The position numbers and the translations under genes were made by a program. From Betaproteobacteria bacterium (GTDB lineage Bacteria > Pseudomonadota > Gammaproteobacteria > Burkholderiales > Thiobacillaceae): 64,000 nucleotides of DNA. Below the pieces are notes generated by a model that did no database searches, was not told the DNA's origin, and saw nothing but the letters and a program-made list of their open reading frames with translations. The stretch is taken from the NCBI GenBank assembly GCA_016234655.1, contig JACRAU010000004.1:1-64000 (forward strand). The letters are read 5' to 3'. Of the stretch, positions 1 to 8,739 are shown piece after piece (the first letter of the stretch is position 1; each line of letters begins with the position of its first letter).

Positions 1-116
<116 letters not shown>

Positions 117-137
117 CATGGATAACAGTATCTACAA

Positions 138-182
138 GGCATTCCCAGGCCTGGTGGATTTTTTGAAATGGCTTCCAAGAGA
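138..182. repeat. Segment related to the left end of the 39.8-kb inverted-repeat element
   Basis: The core TGGTGGATTTTTT and its flanks match the reverse complement of about 39781-39823 at roughly three quarters of positions by eye. It lies just after the IS110-type gene, so it may be the outer end of that element or an independent small repeat. Confidence 0.4.
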
Positions 183-208
183 CCGCGCGGCGCGGACAAC
201 ATATACCT

Positions 209-1195
209 TCACGCCCCCATCAAGGCGCGTTCGAGCTCGGCCCTCAGTTCCGCCTCGCGCTCGCGGTAGATCGGCGAGAAGTGGAAAGGCTCCACCGCCT
301 TCACCTCGGCGGCCCGAGCCAGCCGGCCGGCCTGGCCGGCGGTGAGATGCCGCTTGTCGGCCGCCCGCTCCGCCGCTTCGTCGAGGAAGACACTTTCGAT
401 GAACAGGCTGTCGGCACCGTGCGCCAGGTCGACGATACGCTCGGCATTCGCCTGGCTATAAACGGCATCCGTGATATAGGCCAACTTCATGCCGGGCGTT
501 ATCCGCACACAATCGCGTAGCGTGCCCAATGCAATCGGCTGGCCAGCCGGACCGGCGATGGCATAATCATCGCCCCGCCCCGCCAGCACGGCATGCTTGA
601 GTCCCTGCAACCAGGGGCCGACCGGCAGCCCCAGTTCGGCCAACCGGGTTTTCCAGATGTTTACGTGCTGCCTTTCCTCCAAGGCAAAACCGAGGCAGGG
701 CGTGCCATGGTCGAGCAGCGCGCAACGCACGCGCAGGCCCGGCTCGTCGAGCAGCACGCCAGCCTCGATTTGCATATCGCCGGCCGGCTCGCGGCGGAAG
801 TCTTGGCGAACATGGAAGCGCGCCCGCCGCGCCCGGTCATTCGCCAGCACCTCGGTCACTTCCAGGCCGAAATCGTTGCCGTAGCGATGCAGCAGGTTCC
901 AGGTGTAGCCGGCGAGCTTGGCCTCGACCCGGTCGATGAAGCCGGGCGGGCCATAGAGCCGCACCGCGCGCTCGCGTCCCAAACAAATGCGCAGGAACCA
1001 GTCCAGGCCGATGAAGTGGTCCATGTGGCAGTGGGTGACGAAGATGTCCGACACGCGCAAGAGCTTGCGCGGCGGCAGGGCGCGGATGTCGCCCAGATCG
1101 AACAGCAGCGCCCGCCGTTCGAACAGGAAATCGACGAATAGGCCGGGGTCGCCGAAGGGTTCGTTGACGAGGTAGGGATGCAGCGCGCGCCGCAT
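209..1195 (-). CDS. MBL-fold metallo-hydrolase, RNase Z-like
   Basis: The 328-residue protein has the metal-binding motif THCHMDHFIGLD near residue 55. Further metal-ligand candidates are LLDHGTP near residue 165, an ITDA stretch, and a C-terminal FHFSPIY segment. The overall order and length match the ribonuclease Z/MBL group that matures tRNA 3' ends, although relatives act on other phosphodiesters. The frame stays open further upstream, but the ATG at 1195 was chosen because it overlaps the Nudix stop codon as TGATG, which implies translational coupling. No signal peptide is seen, so it should be cytoplasmic. Exact substrate is not deducible. Confidence 0.8.
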   Translation of the reverse strand: MRRALHPYLVNEPFGDPGLFVDFLFERRALLFDLGDIRALPPRKLLRVSDIFVTHCHMDHFIGLDWFLRICLGRERAVRLYGPPGFIDRVEAKLAGYTWNLLHRYGNDFGLEVTEVLANDRARRARFHVRQDFRREPAGDMQIEAGVLLDEPGLRVRCALLDHGTPCLGFALEERQHVNIWKTRLAELGLPVGPWLQGLKHAVLAGRGDDYAIAGPAGQPIALGTLRDCVRITPGMKLAYITDAVYSQANAERIVDLAHGADSLFIESVFLDEAAERAADKRHLTAGQAGRLARAAEVKAVEPFHFSPIYREREAELRAELERALMGA

Positions 1196-1641
1196 CAGCC
1201 GGCCAGCTTGTTCCGCGCCCAGGCCAGGATGGGCTGCAAGCGCGGCGGCAACAAGCGCCCGGCCTCGTCGAAATCGACCCAGCGCCACTCGTCGTGCTCG
1301 GGCCGGCCCAGTTCCGGCGCGATGGGCAGATAGATGTCGGTCTGCCGGGTTTCCGCCAGGTAGTAACGGGCGACCTTGCCCCGGCGGTAGGGCGCCGTCT
1401 CGCAATGAATCTCGCCCCAGCGAAAGTCGAGATCGGTCACCGACGATTCCTCCGCCGTTTCGCGGATCGCGCCGGCCAGGGGCGTCTCTCCCGGCTCCAG
1501 CGTGCCCTTGGGAAAATCCCAATGGTTGTAGCAGCGCAGGATCAACAGCCGCCAATGCCCGCCCTGCCGGCGCGCGACGACGACGCCGGCGGACAGGCGT
1601 TTGGGCGGCTGGGTGGCGGTTTCCGTATCGATCATGCCCAT
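1195..1641 (-). CDS. Nudix hydrolase, Ap4A-hydrolase-like
   Basis: The 148-residue protein carries a complete Nudix box: GTLEPGETPLAGAIRE followed by TAEE, matching GX5EX7REUXEE. It is preceded by WDFPK, a feature common in diadenosine tetraphosphate and NTP pyrophosphatases. The first gene of a two-gene operon, it overlaps the MBL-fold hydrolase by one base. ATGs at 1641 and 1635 are both possible, and no strong ribosome site separates them. The substrate is not shown by the sequence; Ap4A-type activity is a family-based guess. Confidence 0.85.
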   Translation of the reverse strand: MGMIDTETATQPPKRLSAGVVVARRQGGHWRLLILRCYNHWDFPKGTLEPGETPLAGAIRETAEESSVTDLDFRWGEIHCETAPYRRGKVARYYLAETRQTDIYLPIAPELGRPEHDEWRWVDFDEAGRLLPPRLQPILAWARNKLAG

Positions 1642-1739
1642 AGCATACCAACATCCCCGCCTCGCATAGGGTCTGGCCTCTGGCGCGCCGTGGCATGCCT
1701 GGCGATAATTCGCCGAATAAAATAAGGAGGACCATCGAT

Positions 1740-2399
1740 ATGCAACGATTCCATCGCCGCGATGTACTCAAGGGGCTGGCCCTCGGCGGCCTCGGCCTGA
1801 CCGGAATCGCCGGCTTGATCCGCCGCGCGCTCGCCGCCGGCATGGAAAGCCGGGTCCGCCGCCTGCAAGGCGAGGTGCGCTTCAACGGCAAGACGCTCCA
1901 GGTCGGCGACACGCTGGCCGCCCCGCTCGAAGTCGTGGCCGGCAATCAGGCCTTCGCCGCCTTCAACGTCGGACGCAATGCCTATCTCGTGCGCGCCAAC
2001 AGCCGCATGACCGTTTCCGGCCCCAGCGAGACCGGCGTCGCGGTCAAACTTGCCGCCGGCCGCATGCTGGCCGTGTTCGAGAAGGGCCAGGCGACCGTGA
2101 GCACGCCGACGGCGGTGGCCGGTATCCGAGGCACCGGCATCTATGTCGAGGCCGAACCGGAACGCAGCTATGTCTGCCTGTGCTACGGCAGCGCCGAGTT
2201 GGCGGCGGCCGACAACGACTCGCTGCGCGAAGCGATCGCCACGCGCCACCACGATGCGCCGCGCTATATCTCGAACAAGGGCATCGTGCCCGCGCCGGTC
2301 AAGAACCACAGCGACGACGAGTTGGCCCTGCTCGAAAGTCTGGTCGGCCGCGTGCCGCCATTCTCGCCCTGGGACGACGGCGGATATTCATCGAGCTGA
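1740..2399 (+). CDS. FecR-domain protein with twin-arginine-type signal
   Basis: The 219-residue protein starts at an ATG preceded by AAGGAGG at about 1724-1730. The N-terminus contains HRRDVLKGLALGG and a hydrophobic stretch ending at an Ala-x-Ala site, fitting a Tat signal peptide. The body contains STPTAVAGIRGTG, the hallmark of FecR domains. No FecI sigma factor, TonB receptor or anti-sigma membrane helix is nearby, so it is probably a free periplasmic FecR-fold protein rather than a classic regulator. Two adjacent cysteines (VCLCYG) near residue 145 could bind something or form a disulfide. Function unknown. Confidence 0.7.
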   Translation: MQRFHRRDVLKGLALGGLGLTGIAGLIRRALAAGMESRVRRLQGEVRFNGKTLQVGDTLAAPLEVVAGNQAFAAFNVGRNAYLVRANSRMTVSGPSETGVAVKLAAGRMLAVFEKGQATVSTPTAVAGIRGTGIYVEAEPERSYVCLCYGSAELAAADNDSLREAIATRHHDAPRYISNKGIVPAPVKNHSDDELALLESLVGRVPPFSPWDDGGYSSS

Positions 2400-2554
2400 C
2401 GCCCTATCCCGCCATCGCCTACAGACACGGATTCTCATATAAATCAGCCTGTTAGATGCGCGCCCGCCGTCTGCCAGTGGTTCACCCATACCATTCCCAG
2501 GCGCATCGGACGCCGTGATAGTGTCAACGATCAAGCAATAAATAATTCATATAA

Positions 2555-4828
2555 ATGGCCTATTCGGGGTGGATATCCAGCAATCGCCGTACCCGGCTGG
2601 CGGGCGCCGGGTTCGCGCTGGTCATCGGCCTGATGCTGATCCTCATCGCCACCACGGCCTTCCACGGCGAGTGGGTGGTGAGCCGCATGCAAACCGCGGT
2701 GGCCGAGCACAGCAAGAAACTGCACTTGGCCAATACCATGTATGCCGCCGCGCGCGAGCGCTCTTTCAACGCGGTCACCCTGATCCTTTCCTCGAACCAG
2801 GCCGAGATCGACTCCCTGCTCCGGCGCCATCGCGAACTGGCCTCCAAATACATGGCGGCGCGCGAGGAATTAATCGTCATGCCGCTGAACGGCGAGGAAC
2901 GCAACCTGCTGGACTTGCAGTTCAATCTGGCACGGGTGACCGCGCCGGCGCTCAACGACGCGCTCGATCTCTACCTCATGGGCGATACCGATCAGGCACG
3001 CGAGCTGTTGCTGCGCCAGGTACTGCCCAACCAGAACGTGCTGCTCGAAGCGCTCAGCCAGCAGGCGGACATGCAGCACAAGGCCATGCAAAAGCTGCTG
3101 TCGCAGGTGCAGAAAAGCCAGGAACAGCACCGCATGATCCTGGGTGGCATGAGTGCCGGCACCCTGATCCTGGCTATCGTCATCGCCCTTGCCGTCGTCC
3201 GCCGCATGTCCAAGACCGAGGAATTCGCCTTCGCGAAGAACATGCTCGAATCGGTCACCGAGGCGGTCGTCGCGGTCGATGCCAGGCAGCGGATCAGCTA
3301 TCTCAACCCGGCGGCCGAGCGCTTGATAGGGATCGCCTCGGGCGAGGCGGTCGGCAAGCCGGTCGGCGAAATCATCGTGCTCACCCCGCCCGAGCGCGAC
3401 GGGCATCCGTTCAAGCTGCGAACCCGCTCGGGCCAGAACGTCGACGTGGAATATGCGGCATCGGACATTCACGAACAGGGCCGGCATCTCGGTACGCTAT
3501 GGGTGATCCACGATGTCACCTACACCCTGAACATGGCCACGCAACTCGCGCACCAGGCCAGCCACGACCCCCTGACCGGCCTGCCCAACCGGCGGGCGTT
3601 CGAGCTGGCCATCGACGAGACGCTGAAGACCGGCAAGCACCAGTTGCAATCGCATGTGGTCGGCTTCCTCGACCTGGACATGTTCAAGGCGGTCAACGAC
3701 AACTGCGGCCACGTGGCGGGCGACGAGCTGCTGCGGCAGATCGGCGGGCTGTTCCAGCAACAGATGCGGACCAGCGACATGATCGCGCGCGTCGGCGGCG
3801 ACGAGTTCGGCTTTCTGCTGCGCGGCTGTAGCCTGGACGACGCGAAGAGCGTGGCCCAGGGCCTGCTGGATGCGATTCGGGACTATCGCTTCAACTGGGA
3901 CGGCCGTTCCTTCAATCTCGGCGCCAGCATCGGCCTCAAGCACATCGACGCCCACACGGAGAGCACCGCCGTCGCCATTCAGCAGGCCGATTCCGCCTGC
4001 TACACCTCGAAGAAAAACGGGCGCGACCGGATTTCCATCTACTCCAGCGAAGATGCCGAACAGCAGGGCCGCAACGACGAGGCGGCCTGGGGCGCCAAGA
4101 TCAAGACCGCCTTGGACGAAGACGGCTTCGTGCTCCACGGCCAGCCCATCGTCCTGCTCGACAACACCCCGCCATCGGACAGCCGAAAGGTGGAAATCCT
4201 GCTGCGCATGCGCGATGCCGACGGTTCATTGATCATGCCGGCGAGCTTCATGCCCATGGCGGAGCGGCTCGACCTGATGCCGGACATAGATCGCTGGGTC
4301 ATCCGGCACGCCTTGGCCTGGGCCGCCACCGATGCCGGAAAAGGCTTCAACCACATCGCCATCAACCTTGCCGGCGCCAGCATCGGCGACGCCAAGCTGC
4401 TCAAGTTCGTCGCCGACCAGATCAAGACCAGCGGCGTCAACCCGAGCGTGCTCTGCTTCGAGATTCCGGAAAGCGCGGCCATCGCCAACTTCAACAAGAC
4501 CGCGCAATGCATCCAAGTCTTGCGCGGCATGGGCTGTAAGTTCGCGCTCGACGAGTTCGGCAGCGGCGCCGCCTCCTTCGCCTATGTCAAAAACCTCGGG
4601 GTCGATTATCTGAAGATCGCCGGCAACTATGTGCGCGACATGCAGCAGGACCTGTTCCACTACGCGATGACCGAGGCCATCCATCGTGTCGGCAAGGCCA
4701 TGGGCATCAAGACCATGACCGCCTACGTCGAGAGCGAGGCCACGCTGCAAAAGCTGCAAGACCTAGGCATCGACCTCGCCCAAGGCTATAAGATCGCGCC
4801 GCCGCAAGCGCTCGACAGCCTGAAATAA
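2555..4828 (+). CDS. Membrane diguanylate cyclase with PAS, GGDEF and degenerate EAL domains
   Basis: The 757-residue inner-membrane protein has a transmembrane helix at about 15-35, a periplasmic helical sensor region, and a second helix at about 197-218. These are followed by PAS (230-325), GGDEF (335-500) and EAL (525-755). The cyclase site RVGGDEF is intact and has an RxxD inhibitory site (RTSD) five residues upstream. The EAL domain looks worn: EIL replaces EAL, LDEFGSG replaces the DDFG motif, and YLKIAG lacks the KID aspartate. Cyclase activity is therefore likely and phosphodiesterase activity doubtful. The ATG at 2555 lacks a clear ribosome site. A paralogue lies at 61.0 kb. Confidence 0.88.
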   Translation: MAYSGWISSNRRTRLAGAGFALVIGLMLILIATTAFHGEWVVSRMQTAVAEHSKKLHLANTMYAAARERSFNAVTLILSSNQAEIDSLLRRHRELASKYMAAREELIVMPLNGEERNLLDLQFNLARVTAPALNDALDLYLMGDTDQARELLLRQVLPNQNVLLEALSQQADMQHKAMQKLLSQVQKSQEQHRMILGGMSAGTLILAIVIALAVVRRMSKTEEFAFAKNMLESVTEAVVAVDARQRISYLNPAAERLIGIASGEAVGKPVGEIIVLTPPERDGHPFKLRTRSGQNVDVEYAASDIHEQGRHLGTLWVIHDVTYTLNMATQLAHQASHDPLTGLPNRRAFELAIDETLKTGKHQLQSHVVGFLDLDMFKAVNDNCGHVAGDELLRQIGGLFQQQMRTSDMIARVGGDEFGFLLRGCSLDDAKSVAQGLLDAIRDYRFNWDGRSFNLGASIGLKHIDAHTESTAVAIQQADSACYTSKKNGRDRISIYSSEDAEQQGRNDEAAWGAKIKTALDEDGFVLHGQPIVLLDNTPPSDSRKVEILLRMRDADGSLIMPASFMPMAERLDLMPDIDRWVIRHALAWAATDAGKGFNHIAINLAGASIGDAKLLKFVADQIKTSGVNPSVLCFEIPESAAIANFNKTAQCIQVLRGMGCKFALDEFGSGAASFAYVKNLGVDYLKIAGNYVRDMQQDLFHYAMTEAIHRVGKAMGIKTMTAYVESEATLQKLQDLGIDLAQGYKIAPPQALDSLK

Positions 4829-4990
4829 ACCGCACCGGCCCCGGCCGGCCCTGCTACAATCCGGGCCGGCGGCATCCGTTCCAGTCTCCTTGCCGCTGTC
4901 TCTTACGACTCAAGCCACATACCCCCATCTGCCTAAGACTGGCGCCCAATACCAGCGGCGACAGGCCGATACCCTGAATATGGAAGTTCT

Positions 4991-6364
4991 ATGTCCTTTG
5001 CCGACCTCGGCCTGTCCGAAGCCATTGTCCGCGCCGTTACCGAACGCGGCTACACCACCCCCACGCCGATCCAGGCCCAGGCCATTCCGGCCGTGCTCTC
5101 CGGCGGCGACCTGCTGGCCGGCGCCCAGACCGGCACCGGCAAGACCGCCGGTTTCGTCCTGCCCCTGCTCCAACGCTTGAGCACGCAAGCACGCCCCGCC
5201 TCGGCCCACGGCCGCGCACCCATCCGCGCCCTGGTGCTCACCCCCACGCGCGAACTCGCCGCCCAGGTCGAAGAATCGGTGCGCGAATACGGCAAGCATG
5301 TGCATCTGCATTCGATGGTCATGTTCGGCGGCGTCAACATCAATCCGCAGATGCAGAAGCTGCGCGGTCAGGTCGACATCCTGGTCGCCACCCCCGGCCG
5401 CCTGCTCGATCACGTGCAGCAGAAGACCGTGGACCTCGCCCACGTCGAGATCCTGGTGCTGGACGAGGCCGACCGCATGCTGGACATGGGCTTCATCCGC
5501 GACATCAAGAAGATCCTCGCGCTGTTGCCCAAGCGGCGGCAGAACCTCTTGTTCTCGGCCACCTTCTCCGACGAGATCAAGACCCTGGCCGACGGCCTGC
5601 TCGACCGGCCGGCGCTGATCGAGGTGGCGCGCCGCAACGCCACCGCCGACACCGTGGAGCAGAAGGTCTACCCGGTGGACCGCGACAAGAAGCGGCAACT
5701 GCTGACCCACCTGATCCAGGAAAAGCAGTGGTTCCAGGTCCTGGTGTTCACCCGCACCAAGCACGGCGCCAACCGGCTGGCCGAGCAGCTGGCCAAGGAC
5801 GGCATCACCGCCATGGCCATCCACGGCAACAAGAGCCAGGCCGCCCGCACCCGGGCCCTGGCCGAGTTCAAGACCGGCAAGCTGCAAGTGCTGGTGGCGA
5901 CCGACATCGCCGCGCGCGGCATCGACATCAGCGAGCTGCCGCATGTGGTCAACTATGAATTGCCCAATGTGCCGGAAGACTATGTCCACCGCATCGGCCG
6001 CACCGGCCGTGCCGGGTCCGAGGGCGAGGCGGTCTCCCTGGTCTGCGTCGACGAGCACAAGTTCCTGGCCGACATCGAGCGCTTGATCAAGCGCAAGCTG
6101 CCGCGCGAGGTGGTGCCCGGCTTCGAGCCCGACCCCAATGCCAAACCGGAACCGATCATGCTGCGCAGCCAGGATCACCAGCAGCAACGCGGCCGTGGCC
6201 GTAGCCAGTCGGCCCCGCGCAGCGGCAGCCAGCCGGCACGCCCGGCGGGCGCCAAACCCACGCAGGGCGCGGGCCGAGGCGGTCCGGGCAACCGGCCGGC
6301 CGGCGCCAAGCCGAGCGGCCCGAAGCCGGCCTCCATGCACCGTTCCGGCGGGCGCAACCGCTAA
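4991..6364 (+). CDS. rhlE: ATP-dependent RNA helicase RhlE
   Basis: The 457-residue DEAD-box helicase has the Q motif (PTPIQAQAI), Walker A AQTGTGKT (about residue 44), PTRELA, DEAD (157), SAT (190) and HRIGRTGR (333). The last 80 residues are rich in Arg, Gly, Pro, Ser and Gln, the usual RNA-binding tail of RhlE. It remodels RNA duplexes and is often important at low temperature or in RNA decay. It appears monocistronic: 160 bases separate it from the preceding gene and 120 from the next. Confidence 0.93.
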   Translation: MSFADLGLSEAIVRAVTERGYTTPTPIQAQAIPAVLSGGDLLAGAQTGTGKTAGFVLPLLQRLSTQARPASAHGRAPIRALVLTPTRELAAQVEESVREYGKHVHLHSMVMFGGVNINPQMQKLRGQVDILVATPGRLLDHVQQKTVDLAHVEILVLDEADRMLDMGFIRDIKKILALLPKRRQNLLFSATFSDEIKTLADGLLDRPALIEVARRNATADTVEQKVYPVDRDKKRQLLTHLIQEKQWFQVLVFTRTKHGANRLAEQLAKDGITAMAIHGNKSQAARTRALAEFKTGKLQVLVATDIAARGIDISELPHVVNYELPNVPEDYVHRIGRTGRAGSEGEAVSLVCVDEHKFLADIERLIKRKLPREVVPGFEPDPNAKPEPIMLRSQDHQQQRGRGRSQSAPRSGSQPARPAGAKPTQGAGRGGPGNRPAGAKPSGPKPASMHRSGGRNR

Positions 6365-6483
6365 ACTGGCCGTGGCCTGGCCGCCACAGCCAGGCCAAAC
6401 CGGCGGCGCCGGCCCGCGCCGGCCGCTTGCATCGGGCAGGCATCGGCCTATACTTCGTGTATCTCATTGAAAGAGAACGGGAA

Positions 6484-6714
6484 ATGCTAGCGACAAACCT
6501 AAACAAATACGGTTACCGCATTCGCACCCGTAGTGGGGTCACGGTGGACAATCTCGTCATCCAAGGCCGCGACGAGCCCGAGGCGCAGCAAAAACTCATG
6601 CGTATGTACCCCGGCTGCATGGTGATCGAAACGCGCGACATCCGCCCTGCATGCAACACCAACGTCTGTTCCAGCTTCGAGGATGTCGTCGATGTCCTCG
6701 CGGCCGACCGCTAA
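6484..6714 (+). CDS. Small conserved-looking protein, function unknown
   Basis: The 76-residue protein starts MLATNLNKYGYRIRTRSG. A longer frame opens at 6427, but the ATG at 6484 has the purine-rich AGAGAACGGG just upstream. It contains two cysteines near the C-terminus (ACNTNVC) and no membrane segment. Hydrophobic residues alternate with polar ones in the first half, as in small beta-rich modules. It stands alone between rhlE and the convergent parA, with which it leaves only 7 bases. I do not recognise the family. Confidence 0.6.
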   Translation: MLATNLNKYGYRIRTRSGVTVDNLVIQGRDEPEAQQKLMRMYPGCMVIETRDIRPACNTNVCSSFEDVVDVLAADR

Positions 6715-6721
6715 CGGGCCG

Positions 6722-7486
6722 TTAGAAAACACCGCGTTCCATCAACTCGCTGCACAACGCCATATAGTCCTGCGCGCCGTGGCTGGCGTGGGCGTGATCG
6801 AACACATCGCGGTTATAGGCCGGGCTCTCGGCGATCGACACGTTCTCCGCGATCACCGTCTCGCACACCTCGTCGCCGAAGCGCTCCATCATCCGCGTCA
6901 AAATCTCGCCGCTCATCCGACGCCGCCGGTCATAGCGGGTCAGCACATAGCAGCGCGCCACCCGGTGCTTGAGCACAGGTTCGAGCAGGTTCAAGGTGCG
7001 TTCCATCTCGGCCGCCGCCTGCAAGGATAGGAAATCGGTCGACACCGGAATCAGCACGCAGTCAGCCGCGAACACCGCGTTCAAGGACAACACGCCGACA
7101 TAAGGACAGCAATCGATCAGCGTCGGCCGCGCGCCTACTTCTTTCTCCAAGGCATCCAGGCCTTGGCGCAAGCGGTTGAGCACGGCCGGCCCTTTGCCGA
7201 AGATCGAATCCACCTTCATCATCTGCTGATGCGACGGGATCAACTGGCCCACCGCCTCCCAGACCAAGCTCAATTGCCGCAAGGTCTTGCCGTCTTGGTA
7301 GAACGCGAACAGGCTATTGCCGACCTCGATCCGGGTCGTGCTGTAGATATGGCTCAAATGCCCCTGCGGGTCGAGGTCGATCAATAGCGGGTCGCGCTCG
7401 CGTCGGCGCAACGCCGCCGCCAGGTTCAGCGTCGTCGTGGTCTTGCCCACGCCACCCTTCTGATTGAAGATCGCCAGTCGCCCCAC
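6722..7486 (-). CDS. ParA-family ATPase (orphan)
   Basis: The 254-residue protein starts MGRLAIFNQKGGVGKTT, a deviant Walker A motif placed at the extreme N-terminus. The A' box is LLIDLDPQG, and a later segment reads LIDCCPYVG where most relatives have IDTPP. The GTG at 7486 was chosen because GGGAGGGAG lies just upstream; the longer open frame lacks a good site. ParA/MinD-like ATPases position plasmids, chromosomes, chemoreceptor arrays or carboxysomes. No parB, centromere repeat or replication gene is visible, so the cargo is unknown. Confidence 0.85.
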   Translation of the reverse strand: MGRLAIFNQKGGVGKTTTTLNLAAALRRRERDPLLIDLDPQGHLSHIYSTTRIEVGNSLFAFYQDGKTLRQLSLVWEAVGQLIPSHQQMMKVDSIFGKGPAVLNRLRQGLDALEKEVGARPTLIDCCPYVGVLSLNAVFAADCVLIPVSTDFLSLQAAAEMERTLNLLEPVLKHRVARCYVLTRYDRRRRMSGEILTRMMERFGDEVCETVIAENVSIAESPAYNRDVFDHAHASHGAQDYMALCSELMERGVF

Positions 7487-7520
7487 AACTCCCTCCCTTA
7501 GAACTTGGAACCACATCGCC

Positions 7521-7576
7521 GCAGGTCGGGATTGCCGTCCCGAGGCTGCCTCGGCGGCAAAGTATTGCCGCCCTAC
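7521..7576. repeat. Two-hairpin intergenic repeat, copy 1
   Basis: A 56-bp unit contains two adjacent stem-loops: TCGGGA/TCCCGA at 7526-7531 and 7538-7543, and GGCGGCAA/TTGCCGCC at 7553-7560 and 7565-7572. The ends read GCAGG and CCTAC. A second copy with the same architecture is at 43217-43273. The right end supplies the TAG stop codon of tcdA. Confidence 0.7.
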
Positions 7577-8382
7577 TTTTCCACCTTTGCTGTCAACGCA
7601 TTCAGCACCTTCGCCGCCGCCAGCATGCCGAACACCGAGGTCACGCAGGCCGACGAGCCGAAGCCGGCGCAGTTGAGGCCGTGGAGGTGGGCGTCCTCGG
7701 GTTTTTCGTAGCAGACGCCGCCCTCGGCGCTGGGGTAGCGCAGCGGCTCGGTGGAATAGACGCAATCGACGCCGAATTTCTTTTTCGGGTCGCGCGGGAA
7801 GTTGTGTTCCTTGCGCAGCCGGGCGCGCACCTTGGATAGCAGCGGGTCTTGGCTGGTGCGGGCGAGATCGTCGAGTTGGACGCGGCCGGGGTCGACCTGG
7901 CCGCCGGCACCGCCGACGCAGACCAGCTTGAGCCTGTGCCGCTTGCAATGGGCGATGAGGGCGACCTTGGCGCGCACGCTGTCGATGGCGTCGACCACGT
8001 AGTCGTAGCCGTCATGCAGCAAGGCTTCGAGATTGTCCTGGGCCAGGAACTCCTCGACCAGGTTCACCTTGCAGCGCGGGTTGATCGCGCCGATGCGCTC
8101 GCGCATGGCCTGGGCCTTGGCCTTGCCCAGCTCGCCGGTCAGCGCGTGGACCTGGCGGTTGATGTTGGATTCGGCGACGTGGTCGGGGTCGATCAGGGTC
8201 AGCTCGCCGATGGCGCTGCGGGCCAGGGCCTCGGCCACCCACGAGCCGACGCCGCCGATACCGATGACGCAGATATGCGCTTGCTGGAAGCGCTCGAACG
8301 CCACAGGGCCGTATAGCCGGCGCACGCCGCCGAAACGGCGCTCGAAGTCGATGGCGTGCTCGGCTTCGAATAGGTCGCTCAC
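7573..8382 (-). CDS. tcdA: tRNA threonylcarbamoyladenosine dehydratase TcdA
   Basis: The 269-residue ThiF/MoeB-like E1 enzyme has the ATP-binding loop VIGIGGVGSWVAEALARS near residue 38. It also has the expected DSVRAKVALI region and a C-terminal NCAGFGSS. Length and sequence fit TcdA (CsdL/YgdL), which cyclises t6A37 of tRNA to ct6A using ATP. It works in the cytoplasm with CsdA/CsdE-type partners, not seen here. Its stop codon lies inside the two-hairpin repeat. A small acidic gene lies 8 bases upstream and may be co-transcribed. Confidence 0.92.
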   Translation of the reverse strand: MSDLFEAEHAIDFERRFGGVRRLYGPVAFERFQQAHICVIGIGGVGSWVAEALARSAIGELTLIDPDHVAESNINRQVHALTGELGKAKAQAMRERIGAINPRCKVNLVEEFLAQDNLEALLHDGYDYVVDAIDSVRAKVALIAHCKRHRLKLVCVGGAGGQVDPGRVQLDDLARTSQDPLLSKVRARLRKEHNFPRDPKKKFGVDCVYSTEPLRYPSAEGGVCYEKPEDAHLHGLNCAGFGSSACVTSVFGMLAAAKVLNALTAKVEK

Positions 8383-8390
8383 TTGCCGGC

Positions 8391-8666
8391 CTATTCCTTC
8401 TTCTGTGCCTCGGGATCGAGTTCGGCCTGAACCGCGCTCAAGGCATCGAGCAGGGTCTCTTCGCTCAAGTCGTTCAGACTTTCTGCCAGCACCTCGGCGG
8501 CGTCGATGGTGTCCTGGTCGTCGGGCAGGCTTTCGCTGTCGAGGTTGGCCACCAGCACGGCGGCGGCGCCGACCACTTGCAGCAGCTTCTGGCGTTCGGC
8601 CATGAGCAGCTCGATCTCTTCGCTGAGCAGCTTCACTTCCTCGTTATTCATGGCATGGGTGGTCAC
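8391..8666 (-). CDS. Small acidic helical protein, function unknown
   Basis: The 91-residue protein has the GTG start at 8666, supported by GAAGGGAA about 6 bases upstream; an internal ATG at 8651 is the alternative. The protein is strongly acidic (many Glu, Asp) and rich in Leu and Ala, with heptad-like spacing in EEIELLMAERQKLLQVV, suggesting a short coiled coil. It has no cysteines and no signal peptide. It precedes tcdA by 8 bases. I do not recognise the family. Confidence 0.6.
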   Translation of the reverse strand: MTTHAMNNEEVKLLSEEIELLMAERQKLLQVVGAAAVLVANLDSESLPDDQDTIDAAEVLAESLNDLSEETLLDALSAVQAELDPEAQKKE

Positions 8667-8739
8667 GGCTTGTTCCCTTCGGTTTCGTGCGGATGAGCGT
8701 GGGATAATAGGCGCACTGCCAGCCGCCCGCAAACCCGCC

